NCBI RefSeq assembly: GCF_002262885.1
Contig: NZ_NKYF01000031.1
Location: forward strand, 1-64,000
Direction: 5' to 3'
DNA: 64,000 nt
Source of the DNA: Pseudonocardia sp. MH-G8
Lineage (GTDB): Bacteria > Actinomycetota > Actinomycetes > Mycobacteriales > Pseudonocardiaceae
Shown: piece after piece, positions 8,326-17,016 of the stretch
Layout of the letters: each line of letters starts with the position of its first letter
Position numbering within the stretch: position 1 is the stretch's first letter
Position numbers and translations under genes: made by a program
Notes under the pieces: model-generated
The model's input: only the letters and a program-made list of their open reading frames with translations
What the model was told of the DNA's origin: nothing
The model's database searches: none

Positions 8326-8772
8326 TCACAGTTCGCGTAGGCGGTTGACGAGCCCGGCGCCGGTGAGCGGCTCGCGGGCGACCACCATCAGGGTGTCGTC
8401 GCCGGCGATGGTGCCGACGACGTCGTGCAGGGCGGCGCGGTCCAGCGCGCTCGCCAGGTAGTGCGCTGCGCCGGGCGGCGTGCGCAGCACCGCCAGGTTC
8501 CCACTCGCGTCCGCGGACACCAGCAGGTCCCCCAGCAACCGGGCGAGCCGGGCGGTGCCACCCTCGACGCCGCGCACCGGGCTGCCGTCGTCCGGGATCA
8601 CGTACGCACCGCGGGCCTTGAGCGCGCCCAGCTCGTCGAGGTCGCGCGACAGGGTGGCCTGCGTGGTGCCGATCCCCTCGGCCTCCAGCAGCCCGAGCAG
8701 TTCGGTCTGGCTGTGCACGGCCCGGTCCCGGATCAGCTCGCTGATCCGGGCCTGCCGGGCCGCGCGGGTCAT
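8326..8772 (-). CDS. argR: Arginine repressor
   Basis: ArgR/AhrC family regulator (148 aa): an N-terminal winged helix (about residues 5-70, with TQATLSRDLDELGALK as recognition region) and a C-terminal oligomerisation and arginine-binding domain with GTIAGDDTLMVV near residue 125. As a hexamer with arginine it should bind paired ARG boxes such as those before argC. The start ATG at 8772 overlaps the argF stop as ATGA; upstream in-frame starts would run into argF. Its position between argF and argG is the standard actinobacterial order. Confidence 0.95.
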   Translation of the reverse strand: MTRAARQARISELIRDRAVHSQTELLGLLEAEGIGTTQATLSRDLDELGALKARGAYVIPDDGSPVRGVEGGTARLARLLGDLLVSADASGNLAVLRTPPGAAHYLASALDRAALHDVVGTIAGDDTLMVVAREPLTGAGLVNRLREL

Positions 8773-9692
8773 CGGCTGCGCAGCAACCACGCGAGCAACG
8801 CCTTCTGCGCGTGCAGCCGGTTCTCCGCCTCGTCCCAGACGGCGCTGGCCGGGCCGTCGAGGACCTCGTCGGTGATCTCGTCACCGCGGTGGGCGGGCAG
8901 GCAGTGCAGCACGATCGCACCCTCGGCCGCGCGCTCGAGCAGACCCGAGTTGATCTGCAGCGGGCGGAACGGCGCCGTGCGGTCGAGCCCGTCGGCCTCC
9001 TGGCCCATCGACACCCAGGTGTCGGTGACGAGGACGTCCGCGCCCTCGGCCGCGGCGCGCGGGTCGGCGACCAGCTCCACGCCGCCGCTCGTGTCCGATG
9101 CCCGGTTCTTCGCGTCCCGCAGCACCCCGGCGTCGGGTTGGAACCCCTCCGGCGCGCAGACCCGGACGTGCATCCCGGCCGTGGCGCCACCGAGCAGCAG
9201 CGAGTGCGCCATGTTGTTGGCGCCGTCCCCGAGGTAGGTCAGCGTGAGCCCGGCGAGGCGCCCGAAGCGCTCGCGGACGGTCTGCAGGTCGGCGAGCACC
9301 TGGCAGGGGTGGAACTGGTCGGTGAGCGCGTTGACGACGGGCACGGTGGCCGCGGCGGCCATCTCCTCGATCCGCGACTGGCCGCCGGTGCGCCAGACGA
9401 TCGCGTCGACGTAGCGGGAGAGCATCCGCGCGGTGTCACCGATCGTCTCGCCCCGGCCCATCTGGCTCGACCGCGCGTCGACGATCAGCGGGTGCCCGCC
9501 CAGCTGCGCGATCCCGGCCTCGAACGACAGCCGGGTGCGGGTGGAGGGCTTGTCGAACAGCACGGCGACCGGGCGCGGGCCCTCCAAGGAGCGGTGGGCG
9601 TACCGGTCGGCCTTCATCGCGTCGGCGAGGTCGAGCACCTCGGCCTGCTCGGCGGGGGTGAGGTCGTCGTCGCGGAGGAGGTGCCTAGCCAT
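8769..9692 (-). CDS. argF: Ornithine carbamoyltransferase
   Basis: Makes citrulline from ornithine and carbamoyl phosphate. The carbamoyl-phosphate site STRTR (about residue 50), HPCQ (about 130) and the ornithine/catalytic loop HCLPAHRG (about 265) are all present. With ATG at 9692 (MARHLLRDDDLTPAEQ) the product is 307 aa, the family length. That start overlaps the argD stop by eight bases. ATGs at 9701 and 9713 are possible but lie inside argD. Confidence 0.96.
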   Translation of the reverse strand: MARHLLRDDDLTPAEQAEVLDLADAMKADRYAHRSLEGPRPVAVLFDKPSTRTRLSFEAGIAQLGGHPLIVDARSSQMGRGETIGDTARMLSRYVDAIVWRTGGQSRIEEMAAAATVPVVNALTDQFHPCQVLADLQTVRERFGRLAGLTLTYLGDGANNMAHSLLLGGATAGMHVRVCAPEGFQPDAGVLRDAKNRASDTSGGVELVADPRAAAEGADVLVTDTWVSMGQEADGLDRTAPFRPLQINSGLLERAAEGAIVLHCLPAHRGDEITDEVLDGPASAVWDEAENRLHAQKALLAWLLRSR

Positions 9693-10869
9693 CTGCTGCA
9701 TCGCCGTTCGCATCGTCCAGGAATCTCGGGAAGGCCGCGAGGAACTCGGCGGCCTGGGCGTCGGTGAGCACGAGCGGCGGGACCAGCCGGGCGCGGTCGG
9801 GCACGGCGTTGTTCACGAGGAACCCGCCGGCCCGCGCGGCGGCGGCCACGGCCGTCGACACCGGCTTGCGCAGCCCGATGCCGATGAGCAGGCCGGCGCC
9901 GCTGACGCCCGTGACGAGCGGGTGGCCCATCGCCTCGACCGCCGTGGTGATCTCCTTGCCGACCTGCGTGACGTGCTCGAGCAGGCCGTCCTCGGCGATC
10001 GTGCGCAGCACGGCCAGCGCGGCGGCCGCGCACACCGGGTTGCCACCGAACGTGGTGCCGTGCTGGCCGGGCTCGAGCAGGCCGCCGGCCGCGCCGAGGC
10101 CGATGCAGGCCCCGATCGGCAGGCCGCCCGCGAGGCCCTTGGCCAGCGTGACGACATCGGGCACGACGCCGGCCTGCTGGAACGCGAACCACGAGCCGGT
10201 GCGCCCGACGCCGGTCTGCACCTCGTCGAGCACGAGCAGGGCGCCGCGCTCGGCCGTGATCCGCCGGGCCGCGGCCAGGTAACCCTCCGGCGGGTTCACC
10301 GCGCCGGCCTCGCCGAGGATCGGCTCCAGGAACACCGCAGCCGTGTCGGCGTCGACGGCCGCCTCCAGCGCGGCGACGTCGCCGTACGGGACGTGCTCGA
10401 CGCCCGGGGTCATCGGGTAGAAGGGGGTGCGCTTGGGCTCCTGCCCGGTGAGCGCGAGCGCGCCCATCGTGCGGCCGTGGAAGGCGTTCTCGGCGGCGAT
10501 GATCTTCGACCGGCCGGTGCGGCGGGCCATCTTGAACGCGGCCTCGTTGGCCTCGGCGCCGGAGTTGCAGAACAGCACGCGCCCCGGCTCGTCGATCAGC
10601 TCGAGCAGCTTCTCGGCCAGGGCCAGCGGCGGCTCGGTGATGTAGAGGTTGGACGTGTGGCCGAGCGTGGCGATCTGGTGCGTCACCGCCTCGACCACGG
10701 CCGGGTGCGCGTGGCCGAGGGAGTTGACCGCGATGCCGCCGACCAGGTCGAGGTAGCGGTTGCCCTCGGCGTCCCAGACCTCGGCGCCGCTGCCGCGCAC
10801 GAGCGTGAGCGGCGGCGTGCCGTAGTTGTCCATCAGCGCGGCCTGCCACCGTTGCGCCATCCCGGTCAT
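9685..10869 (-). CDS. argD: Acetylornithine aminotransferase
   Basis: PLP enzyme of class III (394 aa) that converts N-acetylglutamate semialdehyde to N-acetylornithine. The PLP lysine is in TLAKGLAGGLPIGA near residue 250. LVLDEVQTGVGRTG supplies the cofactor-binding aspartate, and FCNSGAEANEAAFK the phosphate site. The ATG overlaps the argB stop as ATGA. No sign of damage. Confidence 0.97.
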   Translation of the reverse strand: MTGMAQRWQAALMDNYGTPPLTLVRGSGAEVWDAEGNRYLDLVGGIAVNSLGHAHPAVVEAVTHQIATLGHTSNLYITEPPLALAEKLLELIDEPGRVLFCNSGAEANEAAFKMARRTGRSKIIAAENAFHGRTMGALALTGQEPKRTPFYPMTPGVEHVPYGDVAALEAAVDADTAAVFLEPILGEAGAVNPPEGYLAAARRITAERGALLVLDEVQTGVGRTGSWFAFQQAGVVPDVVTLAKGLAGGLPIGACIGLGAAGGLLEPGQHGTTFGGNPVCAAAALAVLRTIAEDGLLEHVTQVGKEITTAVEAMGHPLVTGVSGAGLLIGIGLRKPVSTAVAAAARAGGFLVNNAVPDRARLVPPLVLTDAQAAEFLAAFPRFLDDANGDAADG

Positions 10870-11777
10870 GACGGGACCACCATCGTTCCCACTCCCTCAC
10901 TGGTGAACACCTCGAGCAGCACCGAGTGCGGCACCCGCCCGTCGATCACGTGGGCCTGCGGCACGCCGCCGCGCACGGCGCGCAGGCAGGCCTCCATCTT
11001 CGGCGCCATCCCGCTGGCCAGGCCGGGCAGCATCGGCTCCAACTCCTCGGCGGTGAGCGCACTGATCACCGACTCCGGGTCGGGGTAGTCCGCGAACAGC
11101 CCGGCCACGTCGGTGAGCACCACGAGTTTCGCGGCGCCGAGGCTGGCCGCCAGCGCGGCGGCGGCGCTGTCCGCGTTGATGTTGTAGACGGTGCCGTCGA
11201 CGTCCGGCGCGACGCCCGCGACCACCGGGATCCGGCCGGCCTTCACGATGTCGAGCACGGCGTCGGGGTTGACGTGCACCACGTCGCCGACCAGGCCGAT
11301 GTCCACGGCCTCCCCGTCGACGAGCGCGGTGCGCTTCTCGGCGGTGAACAGCTGCGCGTCCTCGCCCGAGAGGCCCACGGCGTACGGACCGTGCTGGTTG
11401 ATCAGCCCGACCAGCTCCCGGCCGACCTGCCCGACGAGCACCATCCGCACGACGTCGATCGTCTCGGGCGTGGTGACGCGCAGGCCGCCGCGGAACTCGC
11501 CGGGCAGCCCGAGCCGCTCGAGCATCGCCGAGATCTGCGGCCCGCCGCCGTGCACCACCACGGGGTGGATGCCGGCGAGGCGCAGGAACACCATGTCCTG
11601 GGCGAAGGCCTGCTTCAGCTCCTCGTCGACCATCGCGTTGCCGCCGTACTTGACCACGACGATCTGGTCGTGGAAGCGCTGCAGCCAGGGCAGGGCCTCC
11701 GCCAATATGCCGGCCTTCTGCCCGGCCCGCTCCAGCCGCGCCTGACTCGGAACCAGTTTCTTAGGAGGAGTAAGCAC
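10866..11777 (-). CDS. argB: N-acetylglutamate kinase
   Basis: Amino-acid kinase family enzyme (303 aa) that phosphorylates N-acetylglutamate, usually the arginine-feedback step in actinobacteria. The glycine-rich VVKYGGNAM (about residue 42), VVHGGGPQISAML and NINADSAAAALA segments are typical. The GTG at 11777 lies 17 bases inside the end of argJ; a shorter start is possible because the first ~15 residues are weakly constrained. Confidence 0.96.
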   Translation of the reverse strand: MLTPPKKLVPSQARLERAGQKAGILAEALPWLQRFHDQIVVVKYGGNAMVDEELKQAFAQDMVFLRLAGIHPVVVHGGGPQISAMLERLGLPGEFRGGLRVTTPETIDVVRMVLVGQVGRELVGLINQHGPYAVGLSGEDAQLFTAEKRTALVDGEAVDIGLVGDVVHVNPDAVLDIVKAGRIPVVAGVAPDVDGTVYNINADSAAAALAASLGAAKLVVLTDVAGLFADYPDPESVISALTAEELEPMLPGLASGMAPKMEACLRAVRGGVPQAHVIDGRVPHSVLLEVFTSEGVGTMVVPS

Positions 11778-12921
11778 TGTTCTCCTCCACGTAGGCGTGG
11801 GACAGGTCGGTGGTGAGGATCTCCGCGGCGCCGTCCCCGAGCCCGAGCGCGACCTCGACGAGGATGTCGGCGCCCTTCAGGTCGGCGTCGGCCCGGTTCC
11901 CGGCCGCCACGCCGCCGCGGCACAGCAGCAGGCCGTTGACAGTGATGTCGAGCCGGTCCGGGTCGAGCGCGGCGTCGGCGTAGCCCGCGGCGGCGGCGAT
12001 GCGCCCCCAGTTCGGGTCCGAGCCGAAGAGCGCGGTCTTGACCAGGCTGTCGCGGGCGACCGTGCGCGCGACCGTCACGGCGTCGTCCTCGGTGGCCGCG
12101 CCGGAGACGCGCACGGTGATCCGCTTGGTGACGCCCTCGGCGTCGGCCTGCATCTGCCGGGCCAGGTCCTGGCACACGGCGGTGACGGCCGCGGTGAACG
12201 CGTCGGTGTCGGGCACGACCCCGGACGCCCCGGACGCGAGCAGCAGCACGGTGTCGTTCGTGGACATCGAGCCGTCGATGTCGAGCCGGTCGAAGCTCAC
12301 GCGGACGCCTGCGCGCAGCGCCGCGTCCAGCACGGGGGCGTCGACCACGGCGTCGGTGGTGACGACCGAGAGCATCGTGGCCATCGACGGCGCGATCATC
12401 CCGGCGCCCTTGGTGAGCCCGCCGATCGTCCAGCCGGCCTCGTCGGTGTGCGTCGCCTCCTTGACGACGGTGTCGGTCGTCATCACAGCGGTGGCGGCGG
12501 CGCGCCCGGCCGCCGCGTCCGCGCCCAGCCCGGTGTGGGCGGCGCGGACCCCGGCCAGCACGCTCTCGCGGGGCAGCTGCGACCCGATCAGCCCGGTGGA
12601 GCAGACGGCCACCTCGACTGCGCCGCACCCGAGCAGCTCGGCGGCGGTCTCCGCGGTGGCGTGGGCGGTCTGGAAGCCCTCCGGTCCGGTGCAGGCGTTG
12701 GCGTTGCCGGCGTTGAGCACGACCGCCCGCACTCGCCCGGTGGTGAGCACCTGCTCCGACCACAGCACGGGCGCGGCCTTGACCTTGTTGCGGGTGAAGA
12801 CGCCCGCCGCCGTGTGCTGGGGGCCGTCGTTGACGACGAGGGCGAGGTCGGGGCCGTCGCCCGAGCGGATGCCCGCGACCACGCCGGACGCCCGGAAACC
12901 CTGCGGGGAGACGACGCTCAC
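11761..12921 (-). CDS. argJ: Bifunctional ornithine acetyltransferase / N-acetylglutamate synthase
   Basis: Cyclic arginine pathway enzyme that moves the acetyl group from acetylornithine to glutamate. The precursor (386 aa) is cleaved autocatalytically before the nucleophilic threonine in PSMATMLSVVTTDA (about residue 183). VLNAGNANACTG, the oxyanion region and the C-terminal DPNWGRI block are present. GTG at 12921 overlaps the argC stop as GTGA. Its presence means the cluster recycles acetyl groups. Confidence 0.97.
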   Translation of the reverse strand: MSVVSPQGFRASGVVAGIRSGDGPDLALVVNDGPQHTAAGVFTRNKVKAAPVLWSEQVLTTGRVRAVVLNAGNANACTGPEGFQTAHATAETAAELLGCGAVEVAVCSTGLIGSQLPRESVLAGVRAAHTGLGADAAAGRAAATAVMTTDTVVKEATHTDEAGWTIGGLTKGAGMIAPSMATMLSVVTTDAVVDAPVLDAALRAGVRVSFDRLDIDGSMSTNDTVLLLASGASGVVPDTDAFTAAVTAVCQDLARQMQADAEGVTKRITVRVSGAATEDDAVTVARTVARDSLVKTALFGSDPNWGRIAAAAGYADAALDPDRLDITVNGLLLCRGGVAAGNRADADLKGADILVEVALGLGDGAAEILTTDLSHAYVEENSAYSS

Positions 12922-13937
12922 GGGGCCACCCCCGTGACCGGGAGGCCCGCGGTCTCGGGCAGGCCCAGCGCAAGGTTCATGCACTGGACGGCAGCGCCCG
13001 CGGTGCCCTTGGTCAGGTTGTCGATGGCGGCGACCACGACGAGCCTGCCGGCGTCGGCGTCCACGACCACCTGCAGCGCGACGGTGTTGGCGCCCAACGT
13101 CGAGGCGGTCGTGGGCCAGCTGCCCTCGGGCAGCAGGTGCACGAACGGCTCGTCGGCGTAGGCCTTCGCGTAGACCTCGGTCGCCTCGCCCGTGGACGCG
13201 GTGGTGCGGGCCGAGCAGGTGGCGAGGATGCCGCGCGGCAGCGGCGCGAGCACCGGGGTGAAGCTCACGCTCACGGACCTGCCCGCCGCGGCGGACAGGT
13301 TCTGCACCATCTCGGGCGTGTGCCGGTGCACCCCTCCCACGCCGTACGCCGAGAGCGAGCCCATCACCTCCGCCCCGAGGAGGTGCGGCTTGAGCGACTT
13401 GCCGGCCCCGGACGTGCCGGTGACGGCCGTGACGACGACCTCGGGGTCGACGATCCCGGCGGCCAGCGCGGGCGCCAGCGCGAGGCTGACCGCGGTGGGG
13501 TAGCAGCCCGGGACCGCGACGCGGCGCGCCCCGCGCAACGCCTCCCGCGCCCCGGGGAGCTCGGGCAGGCCGTACGGCCAGCTCCCGGCGTGGTCGCCGC
13601 CGTACCAGCGGGCCCATGCGGCCGGCTCCGCGAGCCGGTGGTCGGCGCCGCAGTCGACGACGAGCGTGTCGTCACCCAGCTGCGCCGCCAGCTCCGCGGA
13701 CCTGCCGTGGGGCAGCGCGAGGAAGACGACGTCGTGCCCGGCGAGGGTCTCCGCCGTCGTCTCCTCGAGCACCCGGTCGGCCAGCGGGAGCAGGTGAGGC
13801 TGGTGGACCCCCAGCCGCGTGCCCGCGCTCCCGCCCGCTGTGAGGGCTCCGATCTCCACGTCCGGGTGCGCGAGCAGGATCCGGAGGAGTTCTCCTCCGG
13901 CGTACCCGCTCGCTCCCGCCACCGCTACCCGCGCCAT
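12918..13937 (-). CDS. argC: N-acetyl-gamma-glutamyl-phosphate reductase
   Basis: NADPH-dependent reductase (339 aa), the first gene of the arginine operon. The N-terminal GASGYAGGELLRIL is the dinucleotide-binding loop. The catalytic cysteine sits in VPGCYPTAVSLAL near residue 146, and HRHTPEM near 207 provides the active-site histidine region. The ATG at 13937 is overlapped by an ArgR-like box, and the -10-like CATAGT is seven bases upstream. The message may therefore be leaderless and repressible. Confidence 0.97.
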   Translation of the reverse strand: MARVAVAGASGYAGGELLRILLAHPDVEIGALTAGGSAGTRLGVHQPHLLPLADRVLEETTAETLAGHDVVFLALPHGRSAELAAQLGDDTLVVDCGADHRLAEPAAWARWYGGDHAGSWPYGLPELPGAREALRGARRVAVPGCYPTAVSLALAPALAAGIVDPEVVVTAVTGTSGAGKSLKPHLLGAEVMGSLSAYGVGGVHRHTPEMVQNLSAAAGRSVSVSFTPVLAPLPRGILATCSARTTASTGEATEVYAKAYADEPFVHLLPEGSWPTTASTLGANTVALQVVVDADAGRLVVVAAIDNLTKGTAGAAVQCMNLALGLPETAGLPVTGVAP

Positions 13938-13977
13938 GCGTATGACTATGCACGCCTACGCAAACTGATGCAAACCC
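13937..13977 (-). promoter_or_regulatory. argC: Paired ArgR (ARG) boxes and promoter of argC
   Basis: On the minus strand two AT-rich half-palindromic blocks follow each other: TTGCATCAGTTTGCGTA, then TGCATAGTCATACGCA (13952-13937). The second has arms TGCATA and TACGCA and overlaps the start codon. Paired ~18-base boxes with a short gap are the standard ArgR operator layout. The -10-like CATAGT lies within the proximal box, so binding should block transcription. Confidence 0.5.
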
Positions 13978-14034
13978 GTTCGGTCACACACGACCGGGCG
14001 CCGAGATGATCGCGGCAACGGGCGGGCCCCGGCC

Positions 14035-14099
14035 TTGATCACGAAGTCGGCGCGAAAACGGGTGGAATCCGCCCGGGAACGCGCCGAAGTTGTGATCAT
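14035..14099. repeat. GATC-bounded hairpin between argC and the DinB gene
   Basis: TTGATCACGAAGTCGGCGCG (14035-14054) pairs with CGCGCCGAAGTTGTGATCAT (14080-14099) with three or four mismatches; the centre can form its own CGGGTGG/CCGCCCG stem. From GATC to GATC it spans 61 bases, close to the 62-bp repeats of the window but with other arm sequences. It lies just beyond the DinB stop and may end that transcript. Confidence 0.5.
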
Positions 14100-14108
14100 G
14101 ACGGCCGG

Positions 14109-14669
14109 TTAGCCCATCGTCTTCTGGCCGTCCAGGGCCTCGCGGAGGATGTCGGCGTGCCCGGAGTGCTGGGCGGTCTCGGCGACGATGTGCATGAACA
14201 CGCGTCGGGCCGAGCGGCGAGCGCCCTTCTCGAACCACGGGGCCTCGGGCAGCGGGTGCGAGAGATCCAGGTCGACGGTGGCGACGAGCTCGTCGGTGCG
14301 CCGGGCGACCTCGTCGTAGCGCGCGAGCACGCCCTCGAGCGTCTCGTCCGGGAGCAGCCGGAAGCCCGCCGTGAACTGCTCGATCATCTCCGGGGTCGGC
14401 TCGCCGTTCCAGTCGGTGCCGCCCATCGCCGCCGGCCCGTCGACGATGAAGGCGACCCACCCCTGTTCGGTCTCGGCGACGTGCTTGATCAGCCCGCCCA
14501 GGCTCAGCTCGCTCACCGTGGTGCGCTCCCGGGCCTGCTCGTCGGTGAGGCCCTGCACGGTGTGGCGCAGGAACCCGCGCTGCGCGGCCAGGGTCTCCAG
14601 CAGGTCGGCGCGCTCTCCGGTCACGGCTGTGGTCACGGAGGCCTCCTGGCCGGTGGTCGTGCTGGTCAT
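14109..14669 (-). CDS. DinB-family (DUF664-like) protein
   Basis: A 186-aa four-helix DinB/YfiT-type protein, a fold shared with mycothiol-dependent enzymes. Typical landmarks are the helix with LGGLIKHVAETEQGWV (metal-ligand His near residue 62) and the C-terminal FMHIVAETAQHSGHADIL with two more candidate ligand histidines. The substrate cannot be read from sequence. The ATG at 14669 is chosen because it starts the conserved part. A WYL regulator gene is divergently transcribed 91 bases away and is the likely controller. Confidence 0.8.
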   Translation of the reverse strand: MTSTTTGQEASVTTAVTGERADLLETLAAQRGFLRHTVQGLTDEQARERTTVSELSLGGLIKHVAETEQGWVAFIVDGPAAMGGTDWNGEPTPEMIEQFTAGFRLLPDETLEGVLARYDEVARRTDELVATVDLDLSHPLPEAPWFEKGARRSARRVFMHIVAETAQHSGHADILREALDGQKTMG

Positions 14670-14724
14670 CGGTGTTCCGCCTCTCCCTCGGTGGCTGCTG
14701 AGGGCAACTCTAGGACCATCAAGT

Positions 14725-14737
14725 GTCACTTTCTGAC
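14725..14737. promoter_or_regulatory. Candidate operator between DinB and WYL regulator genes
   Basis: GTCA (14725-14728) and TGAC (14734-14737) form a symmetric site with a five-base centre in the intergenic region shared by the divergent dinB-like and YafY-like genes. YafY-type regulators commonly act on the neighbouring DinB gene. The arms are short, so this is only a candidate. Confidence 0.3.
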
Positions 14738-14760
14738 CTCAATACGGCGAGAATCAGCTC

Positions 14761-15732
14761 ATGGCCAACACGAGCTCCCGGATGCTGCGGCTGCTGTCCT
14801 TGCTGCAGACCCATCGCTACTGGCCGGGGACCGACCTGGCCGAGCGCCTGGAGGTGTCCGTGCGGACCCTGCGGCGCGACATCGACCGGCTCCGCGAGCT
14901 CGGCTACCCCGTGGAGGCCAACCGCGGTGTCGACGGGGGCTACCAGCTCGCCGCGGGCGCCGCGCTCCCGCCGCTCGTGCTCGACGACGAGGAGGCGGTC
15001 GCCCTCGCCGTGGGACTGCAGGCCGCGGCCCAGGGCGGGGTGGCCGGTATCGCCGAGTCGTCCGTACGTGCGCTCGCCAAGGTGGTGCAGGTGATGCCGC
15101 CCCGGCTACGGCGCCGCGTGGACGCGCTGCGGGCGATGACGGTGCCCGCCGGTTGGGGCAGCGCCTCCGCCGACGTGGACCCGGGTGTCCTGACCGTGCT
15201 CGCGCAGGCGTGCCGCGACACCGAGCGGGTGCGGTTCGCCTACACGTCCGCCGCGGGCGAGAGCTCCTCCCGCGACGTGGAGCCCCTGCGGCTGGTGTCG
15301 CTGGGGAGGCGCTGGTACCTCGTGGCCTACGACCTCACCCGCCACGACTGGCGAAGCTTCCGCCTCGACCGGCTCGACGCACCGGAACGCACCGGCGCGC
15401 GGTTCCGCCCGCGCGAGCTGCCCGCGGAGGACGCCGCCGCGTTCGTGCGGGCCGGGATCGACCGCAACCCGGCGTGGTGGGCCGTGGAGGTGCGGGTGGC
15501 TGCCCCGGCGGACGTCGTGCGGGCGGCGGCCGGCCGGTGGGGTACGACCGAGGACGACGGCGACGGCCGCTCCGTGCTGCGGATGCGGGCCGACACGCTG
15601 GACTGGCCCGCGATGCTGCTCGGCACGATCGGAGCGGACTTCGAGGTCGTCTCGCCTCCGGAGCTCCTCGACCACGTGCAGGCCTGGGCGCGGACGTTCG
15701 ACCGGGCCACCGGACCGATCGGCCGCCCCTGA
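14761..15732 (+). CDS. YafY-family WYL-domain transcriptional regulator
   Basis: Regulator of 323 aa with an N-terminal DeoR-like winged helix (SSRMLRLLSLLQTHRYWPG, recognition helix VRTLRRDIDRLRELG) and a central WYL domain (about 145-215) with the RRWYLVAYD motif. A C-terminal extension with the typical WCX pattern follows. WYL domains bind small molecules or nucleic acid. It is divergent from the DinB-family gene and probably regulates it. Confidence 0.85.
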   Translation: MANTSSRMLRLLSLLQTHRYWPGTDLAERLEVSVRTLRRDIDRLRELGYPVEANRGVDGGYQLAAGAALPPLVLDDEEAVALAVGLQAAAQGGVAGIAESSVRALAKVVQVMPPRLRRRVDALRAMTVPAGWGSASADVDPGVLTVLAQACRDTERVRFAYTSAAGESSSRDVEPLRLVSLGRRWYLVAYDLTRHDWRSFRLDRLDAPERTGARFRPRELPAEDAAAFVRAGIDRNPAWWAVEVRVAAPADVVRAAAGRWGTTEDDGDGRSVLRMRADTLDWPAMLLGTIGADFEVVSPPELLDHVQAWARTFDRATGPIGRP

Positions 15733-15744
15733 ACCGGGTGCCGC

Positions 15745-16137
15745 TCACGCGTCGACCCCGAGGGAGCGGACCACCAGCTCGTCGAGCCTCCGTTCGAGGA
15801 CCGAATCGACCGGCCAGGCCACCGCCATCGCGGCCAGGTCGACGGCTTCGGACATCGCGCACTCGTCGCACGGGTTCCAGCCCTCCTGCTGTTCGCTGGA
15901 CTGGATCGCCAGTGCGTAGTCCGCGAGCGTGAGCCCCACCTCGGCAACCCGCGCCGTGGTGGTGGAGCGGTGCGAGTTGAGCCCGCCGAAACCCCGCCCG
16001 CACCCGCAGCCGCCGTCGGGATCGCCGCGATCGCGCGGGCACACCTCCACGATCCGGACCAGCTCACCCTCGATGCACCAGTGGTAGTCGCTGCCCCGCT
16101 CCCCCTGGGTCTGCGCCGTGGCCACGAACACCTTCAT
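15745..16137 (-). CDS. DUF7715-like hypothetical protein
   Basis: A 130-aa protein starting MKVFVATAQTQGER, which resembles a small actinobacterial family of unknown function often annotated as DUF7715. The middle holds a run of cysteines and glycines (CPRDRGDPDGGCGCGRGF) and a later CDEC, so metal binding is possible. The ATG has GGGGAG upstream. It is convergent with the WYL regulator gene and divergent from the AlkD-like gene. No function is proposed. Confidence 0.6.
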   Translation of the reverse strand: MKVFVATAQTQGERGSDYHWCIEGELVRIVEVCPRDRGDPDGGCGCGRGFGGLNSHRSTTTARVAEVGLTLADYALAIQSSEQQEGWNPCDECAMSEAVDLAAMAVAWPVDSVLERRLDELVVRSLGVDA

Positions 16138-16245
16138 CCCTGACTCCCCTCGTCAGAACCGTCGCCAGGAGTGTGACCGGCACCACCGACAACCCGGTGG
16201 GGTCACGGCGCCTCCGTGCACCGGCCGCGGGGCTCGCGCCGCCGG

Positions 16246-16251
16246 TAGCGT
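16246..16251 (+). promoter_or_regulatory. -10 element of leaderless AlkD-like gene
   Basis: TAGCGT followed by exactly six bases and the GTG start at 16258. The same geometry precedes several other genes of the window, and no Shine-Dalgarno sequence is present. Confidence 0.5.
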
Positions 16252-16257
16252 GCCGGC

Positions 16258-16941
16258 GTGCACCCGATCGTCGAGTGGCTCCGGGCGGACCTCGCCACAC
16301 ACGCCGACCCCACGGCCGCGGACGGGATGCAGCGCTACATGAAGTCGGCCATGCCGTTCCGCGGCGTCGCCAAGCCCGGCCGGGAACGCCTGCTGCGCGC
16401 CGCCCTGACCGCGCACCCGCTGCCCGATGCCGCGGCTCTCGACGCCACCGCCCGCGAGCTGTGGGACGGCGCGCGGTTCCGCGAGGAGCGCTACCTCGCC
16501 CTCTCCCTCACCGGTCACCGCCGGCACGTGCGGTGGCTCGACCCGTCGTGGGTGCCGCTGCTGCGGCACTGGATCGTCACGGGCGGCTGGTGGGACTTCA
16601 CCGACGAGATCGCGAGCCGGCGCATCGGTCCCCTGCTGCGCGCGGACCCGGCCGCGCTGCGCCCGGTCCTGCAGGCCTGGAGCACCGACGAGGACCGGTG
16701 GCTGCGCCGCACCGCCGTCATCTGCCAGCTCACCTCCGGCCCGGCCACCGACACCGCCCTGCTCACCGAGGCGATCGAGGCCAACCTCCACGACCCGGAC
16801 TTCTTCCTCCGCAAGGGCATCGGCTGGGCACTGCGCCAGCACACCCGCACCGACCCCGCCTGGGTGCGGGCGTTCGTCGCCGCCCACCCCGACCTCTCCC
16901 CGCTCTCCCGGCGGGAGGCGCTGCGCCACCTCGACCGATGA
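16258..16941 (+). CDS. AlkD-like DNA alkylation repair protein
   Basis: HEAT-like-repeat DNA glycosylase of the AlkC/AlkD family (227 aa), which removes bulky or charged N-alkylated bases without flipping them. FREERYLALSLTGHRRH, the GGWWDFTDEIAS segment (aromatic and acidic catalytic residues) and the C-terminal FFLRKGIGWALRQHTRTDP are characteristic. The GTG start at 16258 is six bases after a TAGCGT hexamer. The stop codon lies inside a 62-bp palindrome that may end transcription. With mpg it is the second alkylation-repair glycosylase in the window. Confidence 0.85.
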   Translation: MHPIVEWLRADLATHADPTAADGMQRYMKSAMPFRGVAKPGRERLLRAALTAHPLPDAAALDATARELWDGARFREERYLALSLTGHRRHVRWLDPSWVPLLRHWIVTGGWWDFTDEIASRRIGPLLRADPAALRPVLQAWSTDEDRWLRRTAVICQLTSGPATDTALLTEAIEANLHDPDFFLRKGIGWALRQHTRTDPAWVRAFVAAHPDLSPLSRREALRHLDR

Positions 16942-17001
16942 TCGTTCCGAGTTCGACCCATCCGCCCTCCGAAGGGCGCTGACGCCGACCTCGCAACGAT
17001 C
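16940..17001. repeat. 62-bp GATC-bounded palindromic repeat, copy 2
   Basis: GATCGTTCCGAG at the left and CTCGCAACGATC at the right pair over 12 bases with one mismatch. An inner hairpin GCCCT/AGGGC fills the centre. It overlaps the TGA of the AlkD-like gene and spans exactly 62 bases, as do copy 1 and the 31.9-32.1 kb units. It may double as a terminator. Confidence 0.55.
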
Positions 17002-17016
17002 ACGCGCCCCCACGGC

